Part shown: positions 26,310-35,171 of the stretch, one piece after another
Layout of the letters: every line of letters starts with the position of its first letter
Numbering within the stretch: position 1 is the stretch's first letter
NCBI GenBank assembly: GCA_002336895.1
Contig: DDFC01000020.1
Coordinates: 82,097-146,096 of the forward strand
Reading direction: 5' to 3'
Source of the DNA: Verrucomicrobiaceae bacterium UBA1938
GTDB taxonomy: Bacteria > Verrucomicrobiota > Verrucomicrobiia > Verrucomicrobiales > Verrucomicrobiaceae
DNA length: 64,000 nt
The notes under the pieces: generated by a model
Told to the model about the DNA's origin: nothing
The model's input: the letters and a program-made list of their open reading frames with translations, nothing else
Database searches by the model: none
Program-made: the position numbers and the translations under genes

Positions 26310-27875
26310 ATGATCCGGTGCACGCCCATCAGCATCCTCAGCCTGGTGCTGATGGGCGGTGTACTGACGGCAAATGCCGCGGATGACTTTGATGAGGCGA
26401 AGGCGGTGACGGTTTTTGCCTTCGACAGCATCTCGATCCCATACTCGCAGAATCTGCGGCTGGAGATGAGGCAGCCCATTCGGCATGCTGAGAATCCCGT
26501 GGTGAAGCGTGGTCCGTCAGGGGCACCGGATGCGCTGGGGGTGCAGTTCTATGGCTCCATCATCAAAGACGGCGGCAAGTATCGCCTGTGGTATGTGGCC
26601 TTTGATGATGACACCGAAAACAAAGTGGCCTCGGCGCGCTGGCGGGCGGCTTATGCTGAGAGTACGGACGGCCTGAACTGGACGAAGCCGGATCTGGGGC
26701 TCGTGGAATACAAAGGCAGCAAGAGCAACAATCTGCTGGACATGGGTGGTGGGCCGTGGGGATTTGTGAATCTCAAAGTGCTCAAGGACGATGCAGATCC
26801 GGATCCCTCCAGGCGCTACAAAATGACAGCCCATGTCTATTTCCGCAGTCAGAGACGGCTGGGAACGCTGCTGCCGTTTGTGAGTGCGGATGGTTATAGC
26901 TGGAAGCCGGTGCATGAGGTGGAGTCCGTGAAGGCCGAGCTAAGAAAAGAGGACCTGCTGCTGCCTGCCATTCATTTTGAACCGAGCGGCGGCTTGTACC
27001 GATGGGAGGGTATGTTTTATGCCTGCGGTCAAAATGCGCTGAATGCCACGCGCCCCTATCAGGGACGTGTGACACGCATGTACCGCTCGCCCGATTTTGT
27101 GCACTGGCTGCCCACGCAGAGCATTGGATTTGTGCGCGAGCCGCAGCACCAGGTGCTGGGTGCAGGGCGCAGTCTCGAAGGCGAGCAGACGCATGAGGGC
27201 ATCAGTGTGTGGAACCGGCGCAACGTGCTGCTGGGGGTGGTCGGCCAGTGGCACGGCGCAAAGGAGTGGCGGGACATCACCATTGATCTCGGCTTTGTGC
27301 TCAGCAACGACGGGCTGAATTTCCGCGAGCCGGCGCACGAGTGGACTTTCCTCAAGCGCGGAGAGGATGGCACATGGGATCAGGGTGGTGTGCTGCAGGG
27401 GCAGGGATTTGAAAACATCGGGGACGAGACCTTTATTTACTATGGTGCGTGGGATCCCCGGCATTGGAAAGATTCACCAGCACGTGGTGGCGTGGGCCTT
27501 GCCAAGCTGCCGCGGGACCGCTTTGGCGATCTGGTGGTCGAGACCGCTGGCAAAGGGCGGGGCGACTACCAGCTTCCGAAGATCACCAGCGAGTTTGTCA
27601 CAGCGGCCATTTCTGTGAAGGGGGCGCAGCGGTTTTTCCTCAATGCAGACGGTCTTGGACCTGAGGCTGCGCTGAAGATCGAACTCCTCAGTGCCGGCGA
27701 GACGCCGCTGCCGGGTTATACGAGCATCATCCGCCAGAGCGGTTTCCAAACGCCGGTGGCTTGGCAGAAAAATGCGGATGATTTGCCTGAACGCATTCGC
27801 ATCCACGTGACGTTTGAAGGCAAACGAAGCACTGACATCCGGTTCAGCGCCTTGTACATGCAACCCGCCAAGTGA
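26310..27875 (+). CDS. Exported glycosidase-like beta-propeller protein
   Basis: A signal peptide (MIRCTPISILSLVLMGGVLTANAA) is followed by about 500 residues with repeated propeller-like blades (for example KYRLWYVAFDDDTENK, YAESTDGLNWTKPDLGLVEY and FVLSNDGLNFREPAHEW). This resembles the GH32/GH43/GH130-type glycosidase fold. I cannot assign it to one family. The C-terminal 100 residues form a separate beta-rich module. It begins 5 bp after the Gfo/Idh/MocA gene and ends 7 bp before the amidohydrolase gene, so the three are almost certainly one operon. Confidence 0.75.
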   Translation: MIRCTPISILSLVLMGGVLTANAADDFDEAKAVTVFAFDSISIPYSQNLRLEMRQPIRHAENPVVKRGPSGAPDALGVQFYGSIIKDGGKYRLWYVAFDDDTENKVASARWRAAYAESTDGLNWTKPDLGLVEYKGSKSNNLLDMGGGPWGFVNLKVLKDDADPDPSRRYKMTAHVYFRSQRRLGTLLPFVSADGYSWKPVHEVESVKAELRKEDLLLPAIHFEPSGGLYRWEGMFYACGQNALNATRPYQGRVTRMYRSPDFVHWLPTQSIGFVREPQHQVLGAGRSLEGEQTHEGISVWNRRNVLLGVVGQWHGAKEWRDITIDLGFVLSNDGLNFREPAHEWTFLKRGEDGTWDQGGVLQGQGFENIGDETFIYYGAWDPRHWKDSPARGGVGLAKLPRDRFGDLVVETAGKGRGDYQLPKITSEFVTAAISVKGAQRFFLNADGLGPEAALKIELLSAGETPLPGYTSIIRQSGFQTPVAWQKNADDLPERIRIHVTFEGKRSTDIRFSALYMQPAK

Positions 27876-27882
27876 TGATTCC

Positions 27883-28923
27883 ATGAACCGCCGTCATTTC
27901 CTGAGTGCCACCGTCGCGGGTGGTGCCGTGGCTGCCGCAGCCGCGCCACCAGCCGGCATCATCGACTGTCAGAGCCACCTCTTTTTTCCCGAGGTGCTCG
28001 ACATGATGCGGAAACGCAAAACGGAGCCGCTGGTGTACGATGAGAAAGGCACCGTGTATCTCAAGATGGGCGACTGGCTGCGCAAGGTGCCGCCGTTTTA
28101 CCTCGATGTGGATGCCAAGCTGGCGGCGATGGATGCGAATGGCATCGAGATCACCATGCTGAGCACGAATGACCCCGGACCCGAGTGGTTCGGCGCGGAT
28201 GGTCCGGCGGTGGCGCAGCTGATCCATGATTCGCTGGCGGGGGTGATCGCAAAGCATCCCACACGCTTTCGCGGGCTCTGCGTGCTGCCGCTGCAGAATG
28301 AAAAGGCTGCCGCCGAAGAGCTGGACCGCTGTGTGAAAAAGCTCGGCTTCAAAGGCATCCTGCTTTACACCAATCTGGCCGGGGCGTGGTGTGATGAGCC
28401 GCAGTTTCAATGGTTGTATGCACGCGCGGAGGAGCTGGGAGTGCCCATCCTGCTGCACCCAGCCAAACCGATGACCACAGAGCAGGTGAAGGGCTACGAA
28501 TTGACCAGCACGCTGGGAAACATGTTTGAAAACACCATCGCCATCGCACGCATCATCGCCAGCGGGCTGCTGGACAAACATCCGAAGCTGAAGCTGGTGT
28601 GTCCGCATCTGGGCGGTACGCTGCCCTACATCAGCGGGCGCATGGACCACCAGCTCACGGTGCTGAAGCGCGGGCCGCAGAATCTCCAGCGGAAGCCAAG
28701 CGAGTACCTGCGCAGCATCTACATGGACATCGTCTCGCCTCTGCCGGAGGCCATGCGCTTTGCGCTGGATTTCAGCAGTGCGGACAGGCTGCTATTCTCC
28801 AGCGACCACCCGTGGGTGGAGCCCGCGGAAATTCTCGACCCTTTGCGATCCCTGAAGCTTCCCGCCGCGGATGAGCAGAAGATCCTCTCAGGCAATGCGC
28901 GGCAGCTTTTTGGACTGGTATGA
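27883..28923 (+). CDS. Tat-exported amidohydrolase-2 family protein with altered metal motif
   Basis: A 346-residue protein of the ACMSD-like amidohydrolase family (TIM-barrel decarboxylases, lactonases and hydrolases). It has a Tat-like N terminus (NRRHFLSATVAGGAVAAAAA). Metal-site segments are IIDCQSHLFFP, PILLHPAKPM, KLVCPHLGG and LFSSDHPWVEP. The usual first HxH reads Gln30-Ser-His32, so one histidine ligand is replaced by glutamine. The start at 27883 leaves the twin-arginine motif at the N terminus. It is third in the 24961 operon. Lactonase action on a sugar acid would fit the downstream SDR and FAH genes, but that is inference. Confidence 0.8.
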   Translation: MNRRHFLSATVAGGAVAAAAAPPAGIIDCQSHLFFPEVLDMMRKRKTEPLVYDEKGTVYLKMGDWLRKVPPFYLDVDAKLAAMDANGIEITMLSTNDPGPEWFGADGPAVAQLIHDSLAGVIAKHPTRFRGLCVLPLQNEKAAAEELDRCVKKLGFKGILLYTNLAGAWCDEPQFQWLYARAEELGVPILLHPAKPMTTEQVKGYELTSTLGNMFENTIAIARIIASGLLDKHPKLKLVCPHLGGTLPYISGRMDHQLTVLKRGPQNLQRKPSEYLRSIYMDIVSPLPEAMRFALDFSSADRLLFSSDHPWVEPAEILDPLRSLKLPAADEQKILSGNARQLFGLV

Positions 28924-29013
28924 ATGAAACGCATTCTGGTACTCCCAGCCAAGACTCAGGGGGTGGGCAGGACTTGGCCGATTAAGTTTTCATCTAATGA
29001 CCGTATGGGAGGA

Positions 29014-30423
29014 ATGCGATGGTTCATTCTCACTCTCTGCTTTCTTCTTTCGACGGTCTACGCAGCGGATCCCGCGCCTGTCTTCCGGGCGGGAGCTGCC
29101 ACCAGCAACATCACACCAGATCTTGGCAGCTCGATGAACGGCGGCTTTCAGGACCGGCAGGCGGTGTTTGTGCATGATGAGCTGCACGCCCGCTGTCTGG
29201 CGCTGGACGACGGCAGGACGAAGCTCGTACTGGTAGTGGCTGACAGCTGCGTCATCGGACGCGGTATTTTCGACGAGGCGAAAAAGATGGTGAACGAAGC
29301 CACCGGCCTGCCGGTGGAAAATATGCTCATGTCCGCCACGCATTCGCATTCCTGCGCCACCGCTCAGGCCGTGGGGCAGAGCGAGCCGAATCCAATGTAC
29401 CAGCGTTTTCTCGCACGGCGCATCGCCGACGGGGTGCGCTGCGCGCTGGACAATCTGGCTCCTGCGAAGATCGCGTGGGGTTCCGTAGATGTGCCGCAGC
29501 ATGTGTTTAACCGCCGCTGGAAAATGAAGCCGGGCGGCGTGCCGCCCACCCCACATGGCGTCACCACAGATCAGGTGAAGACGAATCCAGGTGTGAACAA
29601 TCCCAGCCTGCTCGAACCTGCCGGACCCACGGATCCTCAGGTGTGCTTCATCAGTGTGCAGTCGGCGGAGGGGAAACCCATCGCGCTCCATGCCAACTAC
29701 TCGCTGCATTACGTCGGAGGCACCGGCCCAGGCCACATTTCGGCAGACTACTTCGGTGCGTTTGCCAGTCGCATTGGCGAGCTTCTCGGCGCAGACAAAC
29801 AGGATCCGCCTTTTGTCGGCGCGATGTCCAATGGGGCCAGCGGCGACATCAACAACATCGACTGCCGTGGCGGGCAGGCCAAGCAGCCGCTGTACGGGCA
29901 GATCAATCTCGTGGCGAATGATGTGGCTCAGGCTGTCGCGGGTGCGTGCAAAAGCCTGAAGTATCAGGACTGGGTGCCGCTGGGAGTGGCGCAGAAGGAG
30001 GTCACTCTGGGGCTGCGCATCCCAACTCCCGACGAAGTGGAAAAAGCGCGCGCCATTACGAAGCAGTCAAAGATGTTTCCACGCATGGAGACGATGGAGC
30101 AGGTGTATGCACGTGAAACCGTGCTGCTGGCGGACTTTCCGAAGGAGGTCTCCGCGCCGCTGCAGGTGCTGAAGATCGGGGATCTGCGTATTTCGGCCAT
30201 TCCGGCAGAGGTCTTTGTCGAAATCGGACTCAGCCTGAAGAGCCGTCATGCTCAGACATTCACTGTGTCCCTGGCCAATGCCTACCACGGTTATCTTCCC
30301 ACGCCGGAACAGCACAAGCTCGGCGGCTATGAGACCTGGCGTGCACGATCCGCCTGCTTGGAGGCCGATGCCTCGACGAAGATCGTCGCCGGGCTTGAGG
30401 AACTGTTCTCGAAACTTCCATAA
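29014..30423 (+). CDS. Exported neutral/alkaline ceramidase-like protein, copy 1
   Basis: A signal peptide (MRWFILTLCFLLSTVYAAD) is followed by a protein matching the N-terminal domain of neutral/alkaline non-lysosomal ceramidases. It has FRAGAATSNITPDLGSSM, LHARCLALDDGRTKLVLVV, the zinc-site segment MLMSATHSHSCATA and the SNGASGDINNIDC loop, which corresponds to GDVSPN in true ceramidases. At 469 aa it is shorter than a full ceramidase (about 650-700), so amide hydrolysis of ceramide is not assured. An ATG at 29005 is an alternative start. It is 90 bp after the amidohydrolase gene and 9 bp before a ThuA gene. Confidence 0.78.
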   Translation: MRWFILTLCFLLSTVYAADPAPVFRAGAATSNITPDLGSSMNGGFQDRQAVFVHDELHARCLALDDGRTKLVLVVADSCVIGRGIFDEAKKMVNEATGLPVENMLMSATHSHSCATAQAVGQSEPNPMYQRFLARRIADGVRCALDNLAPAKIAWGSVDVPQHVFNRRWKMKPGGVPPTPHGVTTDQVKTNPGVNNPSLLEPAGPTDPQVCFISVQSAEGKPIALHANYSLHYVGGTGPGHISADYFGAFASRIGELLGADKQDPPFVGAMSNGASGDINNIDCRGGQAKQPLYGQINLVANDVAQAVAGACKSLKYQDWVPLGVAQKEVTLGLRIPTPDEVEKARAITKQSKMFPRMETMEQVYARETVLLADFPKEVSAPLQVLKIGDLRISAIPAEVFVEIGLSLKSRHAQTFTVSLANAYHGYLPTPEQHKLGGYETWRARSACLEADASTKIVAGLEELFSKLP

Positions 30424-30432
30424 TCTCCCATC

Positions 30433-31188
30433 ATGAAATCCATCCTGCTTTGCCTTGGTCTGCTCAGCTGCGCCGCGTCTGCTGCAAACATCGTCATCAT
30501 GACGGTGGAAGACCCCAACAACTACGAGTCACCGCGCACGATGAGCGAATTTGCGGAAAAGGATCTACGTCCACTTGGGCATCAGGTGACGATCATTCAT
30601 GGCGACAAGCCGCAGCCGCATCACTTTGCCGGGCTTGTCGAAGCGCTGAAGGGGGCGGATTTGCTGGTGCTCTTCTCCCGTCGCCGTTTTCCGCCGCAGG
30701 CACAGATGGAGGCCATCCGTGCGCATCTGGCCGCAGGCAAGCCGCTGCTCGGCATCCGCACGGCGAATCATGCCTTCATTCCCAAGCCCAAGGAGGTCGT
30801 GGAGCCTGGGCTGGTGCCATGGCCTGACTTTACCCATGAAGTGCTGGGCGGTGAAAATGCGGGCTATGAAACCAAAGGGCTGCCCTACAGCGTGAGTGTG
30901 CCCGCAGGGATCAAGACACCGCTGCTCGATGGCGTCAATGTGGCGAACATCCAGGGCTATCAATCTCTCTACAGAGTGCTGCCGCTGGCCGCTGATGCCA
31001 CGCCGATTCTCATTGGCACTGCACAGGCCGGAGCCACCACGCCGCCCCAGCCGGTGGCATGGACGCGCAGCTATGGCAGCGCAAAAGCGCGCATCTTTTA
31101 CACCAGCCTCGGGGCCCCGGAAGACATGCGCAGTGTGGATTTTCACCGGCTGCTGCTCAATGCCGTGGCGTGGACTTTGCAGAAATAA
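30433..31188 (+). CDS. Exported ThuA-like protein (short form)
   Basis: A 251-residue protein with a signal peptide (MKSILLCLGLLSCAASAA). The ThuA fold is seen in NIVIMTVEDPNNYESPRTM, GADLLVLFSRRRFPPQAQME, IRAHLAAGKPLLGIRTANHA and KARIFYTSLGAPEDM. It is clearly paralogous to the protein at 33466, with RRRFPPQA.. against RRRTPPQA.. and the same RAHLAAGKPL block. It is less similar to the longer ThuA at 22215. It is tightly spaced between two ceramidase-like genes (9 and 6 bp), which indicates one transcript. Confidence 0.83.
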   Translation: MKSILLCLGLLSCAASAANIVIMTVEDPNNYESPRTMSEFAEKDLRPLGHQVTIIHGDKPQPHHFAGLVEALKGADLLVLFSRRRFPPQAQMEAIRAHLAAGKPLLGIRTANHAFIPKPKEVVEPGLVPWPDFTHEVLGGENAGYETKGLPYSVSVPAGIKTPLLDGVNVANIQGYQSLYRVLPLAADATPILIGTAQAGATTPPQPVAWTRSYGSAKARIFYTSLGAPEDMRSVDFHRLLLNAVAWTLQK

Positions 31189-31194
31189 CGAGCC

Positions 31195-32682
31195 ATGAAA
31201 TTGATCTGCCTCCTCCTTCTCGTCTGCGTGGTCTCTGCGAGGGCTGAAATGCTCGCGGGTGTCGCGAAGGTCGATATTACGGACCGCACCGGACCGGTGA
31301 ATGATTCATGCTATGCCAAGGCGCTGGTGCTCAAAAGCGGCGGTGAAACGGCGGTGGTCATCACGCTGGATGCGGTGGCAGTGGGCGGCATCGGGCGCAT
31401 TGGCAACGGCTTCATGGCGACGGTGCGTGCAGCATTGCAGCAAGACCTGGGCATTTCACCTTCCAGCGTGGTGGTAAATGCCAGCCACTGTCATGGCATT
31501 GTGCGTGGAGATCTGGAGCCGCTCGTCATCCAGGCCGTGAAGGATGCGGCGAAAAATCTGGTGCCGGTGAAAGCAGGCGCCGGCACTGCCACGGAGACGC
31601 GTATCAGTGAAAATCGCCGTCTAAAAATGAAGGACGGCAGCACGGTGGACATGCGCCGTGCCTACTCGATGCCACGGGATGAAGATGTGGCGGGCGTGGG
31701 TCCCATCGATCCACAAGTGGCCCTGTTGCGGCTGGACCGCATGGACGGCAAGCCACTGGCCGTGCTCTACCAGTTTGCCTGCCACCCGATCATGAACCCG
31801 CCCAGCAAAGGCTGCTCGGCGGATTATCCAGGCTTTGCCTCGAAGGTGATTGAAGACGCGCTTGGTGGCGGTGCGATGGCTTTTTTTGTTCAGGGCTGCG
31901 GTGGCGACATCAATCCCGTTCGCTACAAAGAAGTGTCCCGCCCCGCCGATGCCGAGCCTCTCGGCACCATGCTCGGGGCGACGGTGCTGGCTGCAGTCAG
32001 GCAGATGGAAACAAAAAGCGACGCGCTTCTCCGCGTGAGCAATGAAACCATCGTCCTGCCACGTGCCGCAGACTACGTGGCACGCATTGCCAGCATCGAG
32101 GCGGAGCAGAAAAAACTCGTCGCTTCGCTTAAGTCCACGAACATCAATTTCAAAACCTTTCTGCCCCTGCTGCTGCAGCACAGGCTATGGCCGGAAAATC
32201 CATCGCACTATTCGCAGAGCTACCTGCATGACCAGGCACTTGATCGCAAAGCCATCACCCAGCTTGATGCCGACAACCGCGCGCTGGTGGAGAGCTACCT
32301 GGCCAACATCGAAATCATGGAGCGGCTCACGCGGCTGAACTCCAATCTCGCGCTGCTGAAAATGCACCTGAAGCAGACCGAGGCTGCCGCCAGCCCAACG
32401 TTGGATGCCGAGGTCTGCGGGCTGCGCGTGGGTGATTTCAAACTGGTGACCTTTCCTGGCGAGGTGACCGTGCAGGTGGGGCTGAACATCAAGAAAGCAG
32501 CGAACGACGCCCGCGCCTTTGTCTCCGGCTACACCAATGGCTACATCTGGTACACCCCAACTATGGAGCAGCGGATGAACCCTGGCTATGCGCAGGAGGA
32601 CTGCGACACGCTGGTGGCTCCTGAGTGGCAGAAGCTCTTTGAGACCAAGGCGCTGGAAGTTTTGCGTGATCTCAGCCGATAA
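31195..32682 (+). CDS. Exported neutral/alkaline ceramidase-like protein, copy 2
   Basis: A 495-residue protein with a signal peptide (MKLICLLLLVCVVSARAE). Ceramidase-family segments are LAGVAKVDITDRTGPVND, a zinc-site equivalent VVVNASHCHGIVRGD, LYQFACHPIMNPP and VQGCGGDINPVRYK. It differs strongly from copy 1 in sequence and has an added helical segment (about 290-400). The C-terminal GLRVGDFKLVTFPGEVTVQV is shared in form with copy 1 (LKIGDLRISAIPAEVFVEIG). The substrate is unknown. It lies between the short ThuA gene and the lectin-like gene. Confidence 0.75.
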   Translation: MKLICLLLLVCVVSARAEMLAGVAKVDITDRTGPVNDSCYAKALVLKSGGETAVVITLDAVAVGGIGRIGNGFMATVRAALQQDLGISPSSVVVNASHCHGIVRGDLEPLVIQAVKDAAKNLVPVKAGAGTATETRISENRRLKMKDGSTVDMRRAYSMPRDEDVAGVGPIDPQVALLRLDRMDGKPLAVLYQFACHPIMNPPSKGCSADYPGFASKVIEDALGGGAMAFFVQGCGGDINPVRYKEVSRPADAEPLGTMLGATVLAAVRQMETKSDALLRVSNETIVLPRAADYVARIASIEAEQKKLVASLKSTNINFKTFLPLLLQHRLWPENPSHYSQSYLHDQALDRKAITQLDADNRALVESYLANIEIMERLTRLNSNLALLKMHLKQTEAAASPTLDAEVCGLRVGDFKLVTFPGEVTVQVGLNIKKAANDARAFVSGYTNGYIWYTPTMEQRMNPGYAQEDCDTLVAPEWQKLFETKALEVLRDLSR

Positions 32683-32690
32683 GCTTTTTC

Positions 32691-33449
32691 ATGAATTCAT
32701 TTTTCACCTTCCTGTTTGTCGCGTGCACCTGCGCCGCCTTTGCCGCTGATGACCTGCCCAAGACGCTCATGACCACGCGTGGCAAGCTGCTGGTCAGCGA
32801 GGACTTTACGCCGGCGCTCGCGCCTGTGGTTGGAAAGCCTGTGGGGTTTGCCAGCGGGTTCACCGGCTGGCGTTACAATACAGGGCCCGCAGGTGGAAAA
32901 TCGGGGTATTGGAAGCTGGCCGACGGAATTTTCACCGGGGTGGAAAGCCCCGGGGCAAATCATCCGGCGACAGCCTCGTTTGGCTTTCAGTTCACCGACG
33001 CCATCATTCAATGCGAGGTGAGGCTGAACGACGTGCCCGATGAAGGGCGCAAATACCGCTCCTTGTTTGTGAAGGCGACGGATGCCAAAGACTACGTGAT
33101 CTCGCTGAGCGTCGGGCCAGGCGGTCTTTTTTTAACGCCGTATGATGCGGAACGCATCAATCCCGCGACCAAACAGCGCGAGAAGGGAACAGCGGGCCGT
33201 GCTCTGACTCCGGTCAAACTCAACGAATGGCACACAGTGGTGCTGGAGATCAAGGGGGGCGAGGCGGTGGGAACGATCGACGGCAAGAGCACGACAGTGA
33301 GCAATTCGCTGATTGGCACGGCGAAGCACAGCATCATGCTGGGTGCAGGCACGGAAGCGAGCTTCCGCCATCTTCGCGTGTGGGAGGCCCTGCCGAATGA
33401 AGGCTGGACGGCGGCGAAGGCCTCACTGCAGGCGACTGCAAAACCTTGA
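32691..33449 (+). CDS. Exported concanavalin/DUF1080-like protein
   Basis: A 252-residue protein with a signal peptide (MNSFFTFLFVACTCAAFAAD). The body is a single beta-sandwich-like domain related to the DUF1080/LamG group, with FTDAIIQCEVRLNDVPDEG, NEWHTVVLEIKGGEAVGTID and MLGAGTEASFRHLRVWEA. These are often glycan-binding or glycoside-hydrolase-like modules, and no catalytic residues can be named. It sits 8 bp after the second ceramidase-like gene and 16 bp before a ThuA gene. Confidence 0.75.
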   Translation: MNSFFTFLFVACTCAAFAADDLPKTLMTTRGKLLVSEDFTPALAPVVGKPVGFASGFTGWRYNTGPAGGKSGYWKLADGIFTGVESPGANHPATASFGFQFTDAIIQCEVRLNDVPDEGRKYRSLFVKATDAKDYVISLSVGPGGLFLTPYDAERINPATKQREKGTAGRALTPVKLNEWHTVVLEIKGGEAVGTIDGKSTTVSNSLIGTAKHSIMLGAGTEASFRHLRVWEALPNEGWTAAKASLQATAKP

Positions 33450-33465
33450 ACAGACATTCACTCTT

Positions 33466-34239
33466 ATGAACCTATCCTTTGTATTTCGCGCTTTGATCTT
33501 CATCGCGGCTGTCTTCGGCTGCCAGCTGCATGCGGCAGAGTCGGCGCATGTCGTCATCATGATCGGCGAGGACGAGTATCATACATGGGAGACTCTGCCT
33601 GAGTTTGCTGCCAAGGAACTGAAGGCCGCGCCTTATCGCGTCACTGTGGTGCATGCGGATGCGACGGACAAAAACCAGTTCCCGGGATTCGTCGAGGCGA
33701 TGCGTGATGCGGATCTTCTCCTGATCAGTGTAAGGCGCCGCACTCCACCGCAGGCGGTGATCGACGCGGTGAGAGCACATCTCGCGGCGGGGAAGCCTCT
33801 GGTGGGGATCCGTACGGCCAGCCATTGCTTTGCACTGCGGCCCAAGGAGCCTGAACCCAAGGCAGGACTGGCGAAGTGGCAGGACTTTGACCCGGAAGTG
33901 CTGGGCGGAAACTACACCGGGCATTATGGCAAAGATCCCGCCAAGATTACAGTGGTCCCAGGTGCGGAATCACACCCGATCCTGCGAGGGGTTGCCGTGG
34001 CGGAACTGATCGGACACGGGGGCTTGTATAAAAACACGCCGCTCAAAGGCGGGACGACTCCGCTGCTGATGGGAACGCTGCCCGGGGCGGAGACAGAGCC
34101 TGTGGCGTGGACTCATTTCTATGGGGAAAAGAAGGCGCGCATCTTTTACACATCGATGGGCCATTGGGACGATTTTAAGCTGCCTGCATTCCGCCTCTTC
34201 TTGCTCAATGGCATCGGCTGGGCTCTGCAGAAACCCTGA
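33466..34239 (+). CDS. Exported ThuA-like protein (short form), paralogue
   Basis: A 257-residue protein with a signal peptide (MNLSFVFRALIFIAAVFGCQLHAAE, read in part). The ThuA fold shows as HVVIMIGEDEYHTWETLPEF, MRDADLLLISVRRRTPPQAV, VRAHLAAGKPLVGIRTASHC and KARIFYTSMGHWDDFKLP. It aligns along its length with the ThuA at 30433 and is likely its duplicate. The ATG at 33466 is the only one giving a signal peptide. Confidence 0.83.
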   Translation: MNLSFVFRALIFIAAVFGCQLHAAESAHVVIMIGEDEYHTWETLPEFAAKELKAAPYRVTVVHADATDKNQFPGFVEAMRDADLLLISVRRRTPPQAVIDAVRAHLAAGKPLVGIRTASHCFALRPKEPEPKAGLAKWQDFDPEVLGGNYTGHYGKDPAKITVVPGAESHPILRGVAVAELIGHGGLYKNTPLKGGTTPLLMGTLPGAETEPVAWTHFYGEKKARIFYTSMGHWDDFKLPAFRLFLLNGIGWALQKP

Positions 34240-34327
34240 TATTTTTCTTCGGCGAGCTGGTGGTGCAGCCTTGAGCATCGCCGAGCGCTCGCCATAGGAA
34301 GCGGCTCACCAAACCCACCCAGCTACC

Positions 34328-35134
34328 ATGCGACTCAAAGACCAGGTCATCCTCATCACCGGCAGTTGTACCGGCATCGGCGAATTCATGGCGCGGCGCT
34401 TCGTCGCCGAGGGCGCCAGGGTCATTCTGCATGGTCTGGAAATCGAGCGCGGTGAAGCCTTGCGGCAGGAGCTGGGCACCGACAAAGCAGCCTTCTGCCA
34501 GGGCAACCTCGCAGACCCGGAGGCTCCGGCCAAGCTGGCCGCCGATGCTATTGCGGCCTTTGGCAAAATCGACGCCCTCGTGAACAACGCGGCAATGACG
34601 AACCGTGCGCGCATCGCCGAGACAGATGCCGCCATGTTTGACCGCATCATCGCCGTGAACGCGCGTGCGCCCATGCTTCTCATCCGAGCGCTGCTGCCTG
34701 AACTGAAGAAGAACCAAGGCGTGGTGCTGAACATTGGCTCCGTGCTGGCCCACTGCGGGCAGGCAAACTTGCTGGCCTACTCCATGTCCAAGGGCGCACT
34801 CATGACGATGACACGCAATCTGGCCGATGCACTCGGCAACGACCGCGTGCGCGTGAACCAGCTCAACGTGGGATGGACGCTCACGGAGAACGAATACAAG
34901 GTTAAGCTAGGAGACGGCCTCGGCGAAGGCTGGCCTGAGCGCCTGCCTGCCTACGCGGTGCCGATGGGCCGCCTCTTGAACCCGGAGGATATCGCCGCTG
35001 CCGCCGTTTACTGGGTCAGTCGCGAGAGCTTCCCCGTCACAGGCACCGTGGCCGAGCTGGAGCAGTACCCGCTCATCGGCCGTTATACCAATCACGAAGG
35101 CGATCCGCTCAAGCAGCAGGATCACGCAAAGTAA
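34328..35134 (+). CDS. Short-chain dehydrogenase/reductase
   Basis: A 268-residue cytoplasmic SDR. It has the NAD(P) motif LITGSCTGIGEFMARRF, the NNAA motif LVNNAAMTNRA, the catalytic Ser in VVLNIGSVLAHCG, and Tyr-x-x-x-Lys in AYSMSKGALMTMT. Together with the FAH-family gene 37 bp downstream, it resembles the dehydrogenase/hydrolase pair of non-phosphorylative sugar-acid routes such as the 2-keto-3-deoxy-L-fuconate pathway. That assignment is inference from gene pairing. It lacks a signal peptide, unlike the genes before it. Confidence 0.87.
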   Translation: MRLKDQVILITGSCTGIGEFMARRFVAEGARVILHGLEIERGEALRQELGTDKAAFCQGNLADPEAPAKLAADAIAAFGKIDALVNNAAMTNRARIAETDAAMFDRIIAVNARAPMLLIRALLPELKKNQGVVLNIGSVLAHCGQANLLAYSMSKGALMTMTRNLADALGNDRVRVNQLNVGWTLTENEYKVKLGDGLGEGWPERLPAYAVPMGRLLNPEDIAAAAVYWVSRESFPVTGTVAELEQYPLIGRYTNHEGDPLKQQDHAK

Positions 35135-35171
35135 TGACGAATTGCAAACCGCTAACTGAGAACAAAACACC

